A stretch of 64,000 bases of DNA from Erythrocercus mccallii (GCA_013397435.1 VZRG01002385.1:41254-105253), one strand, 5' to 3'. Positions 1 to 12,225 are shown, counted from the first letter of the stretch. Notes: generated from the sequence alone by a model not told the origin. Program-made: numbers and translations.

Positions 1-1698
1 AGGAGTCAGCTAAGACAAAGCTGCGTAGACTTTTGCTGTGAAACTTAAATGTTTCCCTTTCTCAACAGGTACACTAAACCTAACCTGAGTTTTTGCATGT
101 TCTGATTGAGTGGTTATTTGAGATAAAATGCACAAAAATTAAATGCTTTATATGTCTTAGCCCCATGCAGAAGTAGTTTAACTCAGTTACCTGGTGCAGA
201 AGCAATGTTTAAACAAAGTCAGCCCTCTACCAGAAGACATTTGTCTTGTTACACACTGCCTGTAGCAGCAGATTTTCAGGCTGAATTGTACCCTAAGTCT
301 GCCATCATTGGTGAAGTTTAAAAATAAGTGTCCTCTGCAGGAATTCTTCCACTATAGGACTGCCATATAGCTGAGGCAAGAGAAAAGTGAAACCATAATG
401 CTAAAGCTTTACTGTGGTAGTTGCTTAACTACTCCTATGGCTATGGCTGTATCTACAGAAAAGGCTTGTGTTTCTGTATAGAATTGACTTCAGTTACACA
501 TTCCCTTCTCCTGCTCCAGCCATTCATGGCTGCTAAACTGTGACTCTGCGGGGCCCACTGTGGGGTTTTTGAAATCATTTAGATGTTGATAGTACTCAAA
601 GAGGCAGGCAGAGAATGCTGTACATGGAAGTGGTTTTGTTATCACAGAATTTAATTTCTAGCAGGGTAGTTTTAAGCCCTGGTGCATGTTGTGAAAGAGC
701 AAACTGTCTTAAGTCACTGTAGTACAGCTCAACTGATTTTGTTGAAAACCATCCCATGGTTTCTTAGGGATCCAAGCTTTCTGAAGAGTTTTACACGTAA
801 GCTGGTAATAGTTCAGGTCCTGCAAAAGCATGGACAGGTCTACAATTATAGTCAAGAGCTCTCAGGAACATTCATGAGCTCACAGCACAGAGTGGTTGCA
901 CTGAAGTCAATGCAGTGTTTGAGGATATCCTGCACAGCTACAATAATAAACAGCATCTTTCTGGTAAGATCCATGAAACCAGGAATTAAAACACCTGGAG
1001 AGACACTGGTGTAGAGAGAAGCCTGAAGATTAGGGTCACTCAGAATTTGCTAATGAAACTGTATCAAAGCCAGACAAAATTTAAATTTTGTCTGGAATGA
1101 AACACCAACTTATTATAATGAGACCATTGTTTACATTTAGGTTAGCTTCAGATAAAAGCTGTTTGAAATAATGTGTAAGTCATAGAGAGGTTACTATCAC
1201 TGGAAATTCACTGAAGAAAAAAGTTTATTTCTCAGCCCATTAGGCTTCAGGCATGGTTCAGAAGGAAGATTATGTACATACTGACTCCAGTTGGAAGGGC
1301 TTTGACATTTTATAGGAACACTAAAATAGTGAGGCTGTCACAGCTGGTAAAATACAAAAGTAGTAATTTAAAGAAATTCTAGAAGCTAAGCAGGGATCTG
1401 TTGTTTCAACTCAGTCAAGTGCAGCTATGTAAGACTTGCCTAAATCCCATCTGTTGAACATAAGGCAACACATTCTCAGACACAAGCTCCTTTAACCAGT
1501 CACCTCTTTCACTTTAACATATTGGAAATATTCAAGGCAGACATTGCCAAGGATGTGACTGCTGGTATGCAAGCTAGAGCACCGCTAAGATTCTCTCAAA
1601 ACAACATGTCACTAATAGTAGTGCATCTGCTATTAAAAAATTGATTAAATAAAAAAAAATTCAATGTCTTTCATTCTACCAGTTGGGTAATTTTAAAA
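1..1698. other. Flank downstream of TBP, no gene identified
   Basis: No coding exon could be supported here. In other amniotes PDCD2 lies convergent with TBP on this side. I looked for the conserved PDCD2 C-terminal tail on the plus strand and did not see it. A plus-strand AATAAA at 1648-1653, followed by an A run, could end a transcript entering from the left, but nothing else supports one. The 110-codon open frame at 682-1014 has no recognisable domain and is probably chance. A perfect palindrome lies at 1070-1095. Confidence 0.5.
1070..1095. repeat. Perfect 26-bp palindrome
   Basis: Each half reads CCAGACAAAATTT on its own strand and the halves meet without a spacer. The match is perfect and ends at both sides (G versus A at the next pair). 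I cannot say whether it comes from a mobile-element end or arose by chance. Confidence 0.9.
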
Positions 1699-2310
1699 TT
1701 TATTAAGACAGTTCCCGTAGTTGTATAAACAGGGTTTATTGTACACGTGGAGTTGAAGAAGGAAAGAGAAGAAAGGTATATATTATATATATATGTACAG
1801 TGAGCCATTTTAATTAATAAATTTATTCTATCTTGCTTAATACTGGAAAGAGGGAATGTGTCTGGCATCAAAGAAATTTTTAAATTGAAAAAATTTAAAA
1901 GCTAAAGTTCTGAAAATTATAAAAACCATGGTCTTATGGAAGGAACTTAAAACATATATACATGGCAATTTAAGTGGTTTATACACTGAGTGACACAGTT
2001 GCATTTGTCTTTAAACCAACTTACAGAATTTCTATTAATAGAACTGGCATTAAAACTATTTAAAAGCTAGAATATAAATAAAAGTTGGAGGGGCTGCTCC
2101 AGAACAGCCCAGTAAAGCAACTCACAGTAACTCAGTAGACATATTCAAGAATACAGTTCCCCTTGAGCATCAGGGAAGTAGGCACTAACTGGGAAATAGT
2201 CCAAGTCCTGGTGTTGCAGTTGCAATGGAAGTCTGTTTCTTGTTACTGCTGTGCCATACACAATACCTATTAAAATATACCCCTGATTTCTCTAAAAGGT
2301 GTAGAAACTG
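1699..2310 (-). other. TBP: TBP 3' untranslated region (probable extent)
   Basis: This follows the TBP stop codon on the minus strand. Three AATAAA hexamers read on the minus strand at 1822-1827, 1735-1740 and 1699-1704, so several alternative 3' ends are possible. The stretch is AT-rich with a short TA repeat near 1783-1795. The left limit is inferred from the last hexamer, not from transcript data. Confidence 0.6.
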
Positions 2311-2390
2311 TTACGTTGTCTTTCTAAATCCCTTTAAAATAGGATAGATGTTTTCAAATGCTTCATAGATTTCTGCTCGTACTTTAGCAC
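2311..2390 (-). CDS. TBP: TBP last coding exon
   Basis: Completes the Gly codon and encodes [20 protein letters not shown] then FRKTT, ending at TAA (2311-2313). The acceptor is TTCCAG. Confidence 0.97.
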
Positions 2391-5300
2391 CTGGAAAAAG
2401 AGAGGAGATTAACTTAGTTTGTACCTTTTGCCAAATACTTAATTTTAGCTTTTAGAATGTGTATTTGAATGCAACTCTATATAAAACCTACGTGTATCCA
2501 TAAATCTCATATTTTTAGAATCCTTTTTAACACATAACCAGCCTTCTCTGTTTAATCTGACAAGTGCTAGAACTTTCACTAGCATCTCTGTGACGATGCT
2601 ATGATGCAAATGGAATTTACATATACATGATTTCCACAGGAGACCCAACAACAAAGCACAGCCCTGAAGGATGTTTGTGCAGAAAGGCCTAATTGGTGGA
2701 GCTTTTTTTGAGAGTGGGAATATCAGGGGAGGAAAGTCTGGCAATGGAGACCACTGCAGAGGATTTCAATACTCTCCCCCCACTGCAGGGACATGATCCT
2801 CCTTTTGTCTGTGGGTCTTGTGGGTTTTTTCTCCATAGAAGAGGCTTTGGTCCTACAGCAGCTGGTGTGGCACTGACTGCCAGAGTGGCTGCTGGATGGC
2901 TGCATAGGGAAGTGTCCATAACATCACCATCCATGGAATACTCTATTAACTCTAATTTCCTAGTACTGTCATCCCTAAAGGAAAAGTACCTGGCAGCTTA
3001 TGTATCTCTGTGTGTTCTCTGTAATACAGTCTAAATCTCACCTCTTGCAGTAAGATACTGCCTTCACTTACCAGTTAAAACCACTTTTCCAGAAACAAAA
3101 ATAAGCAGAACAATTCTTGGCTTAATCATTCTGTAGATTAAGCCAGGAAACAATTCGGGCTCATAGCTGTAAGAGAAGAAAGTGAGAATGTTTAAACGTG
3201 TGTTGGGGGTTAGATTTGTTTTGCTTTTACAGAATTTTTCCCCATAACTTGCTAGGAGACTAACTACTGGGTACTTATGGGTGCTTGACCAGAACAAAGA
3301 GGTGGCAAAAGTGGGGAGGGGGAAGATCACGTGAGTTTTTGGGCAGGTAAAGGACAGGGCTAGGGGCAGCTTCTCTCTCTTGCTCTCGGCATCGGAGAGA
3401 GGATGGCCAGGCTGCTGCTTGCTGCGGGAGGAGTTCACTGTCACCACCACGTCCGGTCCAGGGAAATCTACCATCATCGGCTCATGATGTGCCCCGGAAC
3501 TCTGAGCTGCCTCCTCCTGCCCTGCTGGAGCTGGGCCAGCCCTCTCCCGCAGTTTCTTCGGCACTGATTTGAGGCTTTTTGCTACTTTGTGGCCTCGCAG
3601 TCCCCCTGCTCTGCCGGGACATCCCTGCCCTCCCAGTTACCACCGCGGAGCTTCATCCACCAGCCCGGGATTTCCCACCGTTCCAGCTTGGTGTTCTCGG
3701 TGCGAGATCAGACTGCCCTGGGCTTTGTTTCACAAAGCCTCTCGAGGTTCCTGGTTCTGTTTATGATTAATGCTGTAGTTGTTGTTTTTTGTTTGTCTTG
3801 TTATATATACTAGTAAAGAACTTATTCCTATCCCCGTACCCCTGCCTGAAAGCCCCTTTAATTTTCTAAATTACAATAATTTGGAGGGAGGGGATTTGAA
3901 TTCTCCATTCCAAGGGAGGCCCTGTCCCTCCCTAGCAGACACCTGTCTTTCAAACCAAGACAACCTGCTTGCAGATCCATGTTCCAGCCAATCTTCTGGG
4001 CCCAGTCTAGAACTGGACAGAGCAGATGGAGACTTCCCTGAAACTTGGTGAGGGTAGCAGGGAAGATCATTTGGACAGGTTCACATTGGGCAGCCTCAGT
4101 TACACCTGAGGCAGTGCAAAGATGGGAACAAAGATGCAGGTTTCCCTGTGGTGCAAGGGAATAATCTAAATAAATGTCACTTTTTCAGATAGTATCCAAC
4201 AAGAATGAAACGTAAACAAGCCTTTTTTTACCTGCTGAACTGCTGGTGTGTGAGTACCAATCCTTCCAGTCTGATGGGAAATTTCACATCACAGCTGCCC
4301 ACCATATTCTGAATTTTAAAATCCAAAAATTTCGCAGGAAAACCCAGTTTCTGAACAACTCTTGCATACTTCCTTGCTGCCAGTCTGGATTGCTCCTCAC
4401 TGAAATGAGAACAGGATATCCGTATTACTTCCTCAGTTAAGTGTTACTTCAAGCAAACAGCATTAAACCACAAATACCTAACTGGGGAAAAAAGTCTGTG
4501 TGGAGGGAGAAGGGAGCTCACATGCAAAATTTTTACATCCAAAATTAACAACTAGCACTGACTGGTTTGCATGCCAATTTTGGTAAAAAGCTCCTGGACA
4601 CCGTTAGTGTTGCATTCACTGTTCATGAGACACAAAACAGTAAATTATAAATCCATGTATTTTACGCTTTCAAAATATTGATCAGAGTCCCTCTAATGGG
4701 ACATTAGGATTGTTACTTAAGTTTTCACTGTAGAACAACCTTAAACTACTACTGCTAGAAAATACATACTTCTATAAAAATCTGCCAACTGGCAAAATCT
4801 GCTTGATTCAGCCCAGGCATTAAAACATGGGTTTAACATAACTGCGCAGCTGTACCTACTGTCGCAGAATTCAGTTTGCTTCAGGTTTGTAAACAGCTGA
4901 GGATCTGTTTGTTCCTGATGCAGAGTAACACAACTTGAATTTCAAGTGTCACCAGGCAGAGAAAGTGTTTCCCTGTACAGATTACTCATTCGTCTCTGCT
5001 CATTAGATTATTCCTTCTGGATTCCTAGCAGGCTTCTTCGGAGCAGAATTTCTCTCCTGCCCACCAGAGTTAAGCTTATGTTTAGTTTTCAGTTCTTGTG
5101 CTTCACTGGTCTTGTTAAGAACAGATCAGACTACAGGAACCAAATCTGGAGCTCTTGTCCTGTGATGAATGAAGCTATTCAAATATAAAATCCTTCTGCT
5201 GCCATCCTTACACTTTAAGCAGTTCCAATGCATACTTGCTGAATTTTTTAAATTATTAGAAAAAGCAGATAACTGCAAAGCTAAAAAATTGAATATAATA

Positions 5301-8300
5301 ACCTCTGCAAACCAGATTATCAGACTGAATGAAAGCACTTCAGAAACAGAATTACCATGTCCTCATAACTCAGGGAAGTCCCTTCAATCAAAAACAGGCA
5401 TTTTCTATAGAAATGCGTACAATCTGAAGTAACTGTGAAGCAAGATTAGCTGTACCTGTACAGCTTTGATGTGTATATATAAACAAGCATCATGGTACAC
5501 AAGAAAAGACAGCCTGAATTAGTTTGCTTGTAATGCCTAAACATACCTTTTTGCTCCTGTGCACACCATTTTTCCAGAGCTGAATATCAGTGCAGTAGTA
5601 CGTGGTTCTCTTATTCTCATAATAACAGCAGCAAAACGCTGAAGTGTGAGCATTGAGACTGTTAGTGATATACTGCTGTCATCATTACATTAAAACCAAA
5701 TCTGCAAAACTAAGGTCAAACATACTTACAGATCACTCAAAGTTTACTTGAAATGCTGAAACTCTAAGTACCTTCAAGCACACACACTGAGAGGTAGAGC
5801 CAGGCAGGAAGGATATTTACCACTGCATTCCCATTCATCTCTCATTACTATATATGCAACATATAAATAATGCTAACATTTGCATCAGAGCAATAGAAAC
5901 AATTTTAAAAATGTATTTTAAAAAATTCCTCCATACGCGTTGAAATTTTATCTCTTATAAGTAAGATGGAAGACTATCCAAAAAAAGGGACAGTGTTATA
6001 ATACCAGCAAACAGAACAGCTGGAGGTCAAAGTCCTGTGTAAACAGAAGTCACCTCAGCTAACAAGAGTAGGACACAGGAGCCCAATTAGCTCTAGCTTT
6101 TTATTCTAAATAAGCATTTTCAAATATCCTTAAATTCCTCGAAGCAAGAAATACTGGAAACTGATGTGGGCATACACACACACAAACCCCTGTTTGTTAT
6201 ATTTAACTTGGAACAGCTCACCCTGCAGTCCCATGAATTGTTATACTGACATAACCAAGGCGGTAGCGTGGGTTACCCAACAGCACATTTGTCAAAATAT
6301 GACTTAAATAATAATAGCTAAGCAACATCTTTCTTTGATAGATGAATGTACTGACTAAACGTCAGGAGTGTGTTACATAACCCTTCTACCCCTCTGCCAT
6401 GGAAAACAGTGTTTCATATTGATTATTCCAGCCTACAAGTTTTACACAGCCACCCACCCACTACCTTAGGGGTTACCAAGGCACGCTCAAATTTTTTCAG
6501 CACTAATATCTTACAATTATGTAACAGCATCACTGGTATGAACTTACAGTCACAGTCATTTATCAGATATGCCTGCCTGCATGCATGCTTTAACCTTTGA
6601 GAGCAGAGTTCAGGTCAACTGAGGCAAAATACTAAATGCTGAAACAAAAAACCCACACACACCCCAGGAAAACTAAAGCCTTCCCAAGACAGGCCAGTTC
6701 AACTATGCGACATTTAAACTTTCATTAGTGTCCAGCTGCTGTTGTTGCAAAGGTAACATTTTCAAGAGGAGCCACCCAAAAGAAACATGATTTTCTTGAT
6801 TCAATGCTCCAGGTCCTTTGCTGTTGTTTAGATTTCCCAAGCCAAAAACAAGCCACTTATTTAGAACCCCACTACAATTAGAAGCAACAGGCAATTTTGA
6901 AGTCAATATGCAAAAAAAAAAAAAAAATTGATTCTGCTCCCTTTTAATGTTCCACCAAACTTAGCCATCAGAAGCAATGAGATGACAGAAGTACTGGAGA
7001 AGTACATGAGAGAACAGAGGGGAAGCAAGACTATGAAAAATTAGTGAATGCCCTGTGACCATAAGAATTCCAGAGGAGCAGCTAGGTGGAGGAAACCACA
7101 GCTCTGGCAGGAGCCCAGGATTTCAATTCTTCTTTCCTTTCTCCTTGTTAGGAGATAGGGAACAAGACTTACATCAGACATTTCACAGTAATGTGCAAAA
7201 AGAGCTCACTGAGTACTACAGACAAAGCTGTATGAACAGCAGCAGAGGCCAGCTCTACCACAAAAAACTTGGCCAGTGTATTACACTGTTGGTTAGGTTT
7301 TTTCTAAATCTAACAACTTACAACCTGGTGCACATCACAGCTACCTCAGCATAAAAATGCTTTTTACTAATTTCAGCGTCCTAAGTTTACTAAGATTTCT
7401 CTTTTAACTACAATATAAAACTACAAATAGCAAGTAGGTTTTTCAGTTTATTGCAGCAGCCTGCAGCCACAACCTATGCCTTTAATATATCTGTTAGAGG
7501 ATGAACTCTTAATACATTTCTCTTACCTTGGGATTATATTCAGCATTTCGGGCACGAAGTGCAATAGTTTTTAGGTCAAGTTTGCAGCCAAGATTCACTG
7601 TGGACACAATATTCCTAAAGACAGATCAGAAAAATATATTAAAAACACAATAAGGAATTAATGTGTCTTCCTCATTTTTAACCAAACCTAATCAATTTTA
7701 TTTTTTTATTATTTTGCTTCTCCAAGCAAGTTGGAGTGGCATCTTTCCTACTAACAGGAGCACTGAGCAGTGTTTTGGCTCAGGAACCTCCTTTTGTAGG
7801 GCAAAAGCTCCTAAGGCATAATTGCTGATTCCTCCTTATCTGTCAGCTAGTATGAAAAGTGTCCCATGAGAAGAATCTCTGTTGGCAGGAAAAAATTACT
7901 GATGCTGAAAGCCCTTGCCACAATCAGGGAAGCTGCTAGAAACAGGAGAAAATGAGATAGTACCATCTGAATCTTTCCTTGCTACGCCCTTCAAGGAGGA
8001 GGGTGCAGAATCAAGTGGGAATGACCCAGGAGGTAACTGCATTGCCAAGAGATGGGATAGCAGTTCTCGAGAAAGTTTTAAAAAGTTCCTAGATAAAACA
8101 TTTGTTTTCTGGGAAACCCCTGAAATTTAAAGGTCCTCAGTGAGGGAAAACATAAGAAAAATATGAGAAACTACTCTTTCAATTCATGGTATCAACCATT
8201 TCCCCTTGCCCCTTCCAATAATTTCTGAAATAGTCTCTTTAAAACTGAAGTTCACTGAAAACACTTCCATACATAAATTTAGAACTAGTTCTAGTGTTTT

Positions 8301-9719
8301 TTCCCTTCTCACAAACACAGTGTTAGCCATCCATTGGAAAAGGGAACATCATGAGCTCCTGAAGTGCAAGGAGTTAAAAATTACAATGGTGTTAAATGAA
8401 GACATACATAACCTTCCACTGGTATGCTCCAAAGATGTACCATTGACAAATCACTAAGAAACTGTTTATATTACTAAGTGGTTTAGTAATGAAGCTAAGT
8501 TAAAAACAAAAGTAAAAATTACTCATATTGCTACAGGAGACTCATAAATTCTCAGGACCTCCCTTCCCACCAAAATGCAGTACCTAATTCCTGATGTGAC
8601 TTTGGTCCTAAGTCTTTAAAGGGCTATCTGAGAATGGACATGATGCACTAACACATGGGGCACTCACTGTAGTTGTGGCACTATGCCAGAGCTCTCTGAT
8701 GCTGGTGTGGCTGGAGTTATTGGAGTCATTGGAGTCATTGGAGAGGGGTACAGAGGTGTGGTTCCTGGTAAAGGGGCTGTGGTAAGAGTCTGTGAATGGA
8801 AGAGCTGGGGGGTTTGACCAGATGTTCCCTGTGTCGCTTGCTGTGAGGTGGATTGCTGTGCTGCTTGCTGCTGCTGCTGCTGCCGTTGCTGTTCCTCCAA
8901 TATGGACAGACTGTTGGTGCTCTGGACAGGCTGCGGTGTCAGTCCTGTGCCATATGGCATCATGGGGCTGAAAATTGGAATTCCTGGAGTCATTGCACCC
9001 TACAGAAGAAAACATGACATGAAAACCACAGATCATGATGACCCCATTTTGTTTTTAAGAGACAAAAGTTTTCAGAAGGAGTCTAAAAATAAATCTATGT
9101 TAGCTGAGTTGCTCATATCAAACCTGAAGCATACAGCAGTAAATCATTAAAAACAGAAAATCCTTGGAAATGTAGCTGCTCTATAGAATAAAGTACTGCC
9201 CCAAAGGAATCTAGGGACATGACATACTTCTCACACTACCTTGCAAGCATGTCTCGACTTTGACCCACAATTTAACTTGAAATTGTTTGAACACCAACTG
9301 TGTTCACTGTACCCAATACATTCATAGTCCAGCAACAATCCATAACGTACATGCTTTAAGAAGCAACCACCAAAATTAAATTAATCTTTCCAACTTGTCA
9401 GTCATGCTTCAACTTAAGAAGAACCCCATTAAGAAATCCCACATACATTCTTACACTCTGGGTATAAGAAACCTTTGTGTTTCTTACACTTCTGGATATA
9501 TACATCAATAGTTTCAAAACTCTGCTTTATACTAGTATTATTCAATACCTAGCAGAATTTTTCAGATCTGCAAACAAAAAAATGTGAAGTTAGTTGCAAG
9601 AAAAAGAAAACATGTTCATAAAGGAAATTCAGGTCATAGTTACATCTTAAATAATTTGTTTTTACCTGAGGGGAGGCTAAGCCTTGAGCATAGGGTGGCA
9701 AACTGTTGTTCTGATCCAT
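2311..9719 (-). CDS. TBP: TATA-box-binding protein (TBP), seven coding exons
   Basis: TBP binds the TATA box in the minor groove, bends the DNA, and nucleates pre-initiation complexes for RNA polymerases I, II and III in the nucleus. Coding exons (minus strand, in order) are 9666-9719, 8668-8999, 7527-7614, 5547-5638, 4232-4399, 3072-3166 and 2311-2390. They sum to 909 nt, giving 302 aa and a TAA stop. The start is the ATG at 9717-9719, opening [18 protein letters not shown]. Residues 19-128 hold the short Gln tract and the Pro/Thr/Met-rich repeats. Residues from about 129 form the two-repeat saddle, and the four DNA-kinking phenylalanines are visible at 160, 177, 251 and 268. Human TBP is longer (339 aa), largely because of its Gln tract. 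Upstream 5' UTR exon(s) are expected but not resolved. Intron 6 contains an antisense LTR. No frameshift or premature stop was seen. Confidence 0.98.
3072..3166 (-). CDS. TBP: TBP exon, saddle repeat 2 strands
   Basis: Encodes codon 245 (completed) to residue 276. It includes F251 and F268 in [19 protein letters not shown] and what follows. The acceptor is CTTACAG and the donor GTAAGT. Confidence 0.97.
3201..3962 (+). mobile_element. Solo LTR of an endogenous retrovirus (ERVL-like) in TBP intron 6
   Basis: A GC-richer block in an AT-rich intron starts TGTTGGGGGT and ends ACCAAGACA. The flanking pentamers are ACGTG (3196-3200) and ACCTG (3963-3967), a 5-bp target duplication with one mismatch. 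Five-base duplications are typical of class III (ERVL) elements. The text resembles an LTR I associate with songbird genomes; that is from memory, unchecked. No internal viral region is present. It lies antisense to TBP and touches no splice site. Confidence 0.7.
4232..4399 (-). CDS. TBP: TBP exon, repeat 1 helix to repeat 2
   Basis: Encodes residues 189-244 plus two bases of codon 245. It carries the basic helix [20 protein letters not shown] and the start of repeat 2. The acceptor is TTTCAG and the donor GTAAAA. Confidence 0.97.
5547..5638 (-). CDS. TBP: TBP exon, saddle repeat 1 strands
   Basis: Encodes residues 159-188 plus two bases of codon 189. It includes the kinking phenylalanines F160 and F177 in [19 protein letters not shown]. 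The acceptor is CTTCAG and the donor GTATGT. Confidence 0.97.
7527..7614 (-). CDS. TBP: TBP exon, start of saddle repeat 1
   Basis: Encodes residues 129-158, from the split Gln codon through [15 protein letters not shown] and on to NPK. The acceptor is CTTTAG and the donor GTAAGA. Confidence 0.97.
8668..8999 (-). CDS. TBP: TBP exon with Gln tract and Pro/Thr repeats
   Basis: Encodes residues 19-128 and two bases of codon 129. The acceptor is CTGTAG and the donor GTGAGT. It opens [17 protein letters not shown]. The Gln tract is QQ-R-QQQQQQ followed by AAQQ, far shorter than in human TBP. A repeated [13 protein letters not shown] stretch precedes the core. Confidence 0.97.
9666..9719 (-). CDS. 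TBP: TBP first coding exon
   Basis: Encodes residues 1-18. The exon ends CCTCAG followed by a GTAAA donor on the minus strand. The 5' UTR part of this exon and its acceptor, above 9719, were not resolved. Confidence 0.95.
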
Positions 9720-11492
9720 GATTCCAGTTATTTCTTTGGTGAGGTCAGAAGTATTTCCTTCAATTAACTTAAATAAACTTCAAATCCTAGAGGTTTTTAA
9801 ACCTTTTAAAACATTCCAGCGAAGCAGCTTTTAAAGCCAAGCTGAAAGTGTTAGGAAAACATCAGCTTCAGAGAAATATGAGTCTAAAACACTAACCAAA
9901 GCCTGGAAAGAAAAAAAAAAGTAGTATCTTGAGAATAATATCTAAACACAAACCCAAAAGCAAACCTATCAGCTGCTGACTCAGAAAGAGACACCCACAT
10001 ACAAATACATACAAGAACATTCACGCGTATGCACACACGCATGCACAACCCATAAAAATAACCTTTTTCAGGAACACTCCATAGAAGCTTTGCAGTATGA
10101 TTCTGCTGAAGTCCCTGGCAGGTTACCTGACTCGAATAGGCAGGCCTCTGTTGAACCAAACCCCCCTGAACAAACAGCTCAAGCTGTTGATGCTTCTTCT
10201 ACTCCAAGCTTCACTTTAGCTGCAAAAGCACTGATGTTTTTAGAATTTAATTCCCCTGACTACTAACTAACAAGCTTACTGACACATTGCTTGTAAGTCT
10301 GTTCCTGGACATTTTAAGGCTTGGCCTTTCAAAAAAAATTTTTTTTCTTCTATGAGAAAACCATCACTGCTCAAATCAGAGCTAGGAAAACCTCTTCCAA
10401 CCAATTCCATAAAATAAAGCACTAACAGATTCAAACTGTAATGACATGCATTTCATTAGGAAAAAAGAAATACGTGAAAACCAATTTCAAGTATACAAGT
10501 GAAACATAACAATGATTTTATTTTATCTTTTAACAATACTTCTGTTGCTGTGTTATGGAAATAAACAACAGGACTGGAGAATTTAAGTGTTATGATACCA
10601 ATGATATAAAATATTATCCCATTAATTTGTAAGTTTCTTGACTATTGCTGAGAAATACTCAAGGTCATTATCAGGCCAGAGGTAGGCCAACTCAAAATCT
10701 GAAGACAGCCTATTCAGCCTCTGTTTTTAAGATATAAGAGCTTAGAATTACAGCAATATTTACATTTCAGCTAACAAGGCTTGCTTTTTTTTGCCCATGA
10801 CCATAAGATATTATCATCTTTACCCTCACCAAGGGTATCAAGCAGATCACCCAGGTTTTACAATGCGGGTACATTAGAAGCCTAAATATTACCCTGGAAG
10901 AAACGAAGTGAACTCCTCGACAGCGGAGCTATTAAATAAGAAGGTTGGATACCAGGCATGCCAAAACCAGCAGCCAGGGCATCGTCTACGCAGAGGTCCC
11001 TCAGGTACCCACTTAACGCGGCTTGCTCGGATCTCCACCACAAACGTCGGGCGACGTTTTGGTCGAGGGAACAGAGTCCAGAAGCAGGAGATAGCCCGGA
11101 GGAGGCCCCGACCCACCCCCGAGGCCCTTTCGGGCTCCCCACCAGCCAGACAGCAGCGCTCGGCCACAGCCTGCCCGCGCCCCGCAGCTCTCCTCGCTCC
11201 CCATCCAGCACCGGCCCCGCGCAGCCCCCGCCCGCCCTCACAGGGTCCCGCCGCTGCCCGCGCCCATCCCGCGGCCGGCGCCCAAGGCCGCCGCTCGTCT
11301 CCGAGACACGGCGGAGGGGAGAAAGGCGGCCGCCGCCTCCGCGCCGCGGGAGTCCCTCCCCGCTCCCCCGGCCGCGGCTCAGGCCGCCCCGGAGGTGCGG
11401 AGAGAGCCCGGCCCTCGCACCGTCCCCGCCCGCCAGGCCCGGCCTGCCCCGCACCATCGCGGCCCCACCGGCCCGTCAGCGGGCAGGGGGCG
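9720..11492 (-). promoter_or_regulatory. TBP: TBP 5' region with CpG island
   Basis: Upstream of the TBP start codon is an AT-rich 1.3 kb, probably 5' UTR plus first intron. It is followed by a dense GC/CpG block from about 11030 to the gap at 11493. The CpG block is the probable TBP promoter and non-coding first exon. The exact start site and splice donor cannot be read, and the island's far end is lost in the gap. Open frames across this block are composition artefacts. Confidence 0.7.
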
Positions 11493-11732
11493 NNNNNNNN
11501 NNNNNNNNNNNNNNNNNNNNNNNNNNNNNNNNNNNNNNNNNNNNNNNNNNNNNNNNNNNNNNNNNNNNNNNNNNNNNNNNNNNNNNNNNNNNNNNNNNNN
11601 NNNNNNNNNNNNNNNNNNNNNNNNNNNNNNNNNNNNNNNNNNNNNNNNNNNNNNNNNNNNNNNNNNNNNNNNNNNNNNNNNNNNNNNNNNNNNNNNNNNN
11701 NNNNNNNNNNNNNNNNNNNNNNNNNNNNNNNN
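11493..11732. other. Assembly gap (240 N)
   Basis: A run of unknown bases separates the TBP CpG island from the first CR1 fragment. Its true length is unknown. Any shared promoter sequence here is unreadable. Confidence 1.
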
Positions 11733-12225
11733 CAGCACTGAGGAGAAGGACCTGGGGGTCCTGGTGAACAACAGGCTGTCCATGAGCCAGCAGTGTGTCC
11801 TTGTGGCCAAGAAGGCCAGTGTTATCCTGGGGTGCATTAGGACGATCATTGCCAGAATATCGATCTTGCCCCCCTACTCAGTCCTGGTGAGGCACATCTG
11901 GAGTGCTGTGTCCTGTTCTGGGCTCCTCAGGACAGGAGAGACATGGAGCTCCTGGAGCAGATGCAGCAGAGGGCTACAAAGACGATTAAGGGACTGGAAC
12001 ATCCACTTAAGAGGAAAGGCTGAGGGACCTGGGCCTGTTCAGCCTCTAGAAGAGAACGACTGAGAGGGGAACTCAATGTGTATAAATATCTAAAGGGTGG
12101 GTGTGAAGAGGATTCAGCCAGGCTCTTCTCGGTGGTCCCAAGCAATAGGACAAGAGGCAACAGACAGAAACTAATACACAGGAAATTTCACCTGATTAGG
12201 AGGAATAACTTCTTCATTGTGCAGG
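11733..12225 (+). mobile_element. CR1 LINE 3' fragment, part 1
   Basis: The text matches the end of the avian CR1 reverse-transcriptase ORF and its 3' UTR, with landmarks GGTCCTGGTGAACAACAGGC, CCAAGAAGGCCAGTG and CTAAAGGGTGGGTGT. It begins at the gap, so its left end is unknown. It stops abruptly at 12225 and resumes at 12897 after an LTR. The stop-interrupted frame shows a dead copy. Confidence 0.9.

Noticed and set aside
682..1014. Possible last exon of PDCD2, expected near here by gene order
   Set aside because: The translation does not match the PDCD2 C-terminal region as I know it.
10908..12063. Long plus-strand open frames across the GC-rich block and the N gap
   Set aside because: They run through unknown bases and CR1 text, have Pro/Arg/Ala-rich composition typical of CpG islands and no domain.
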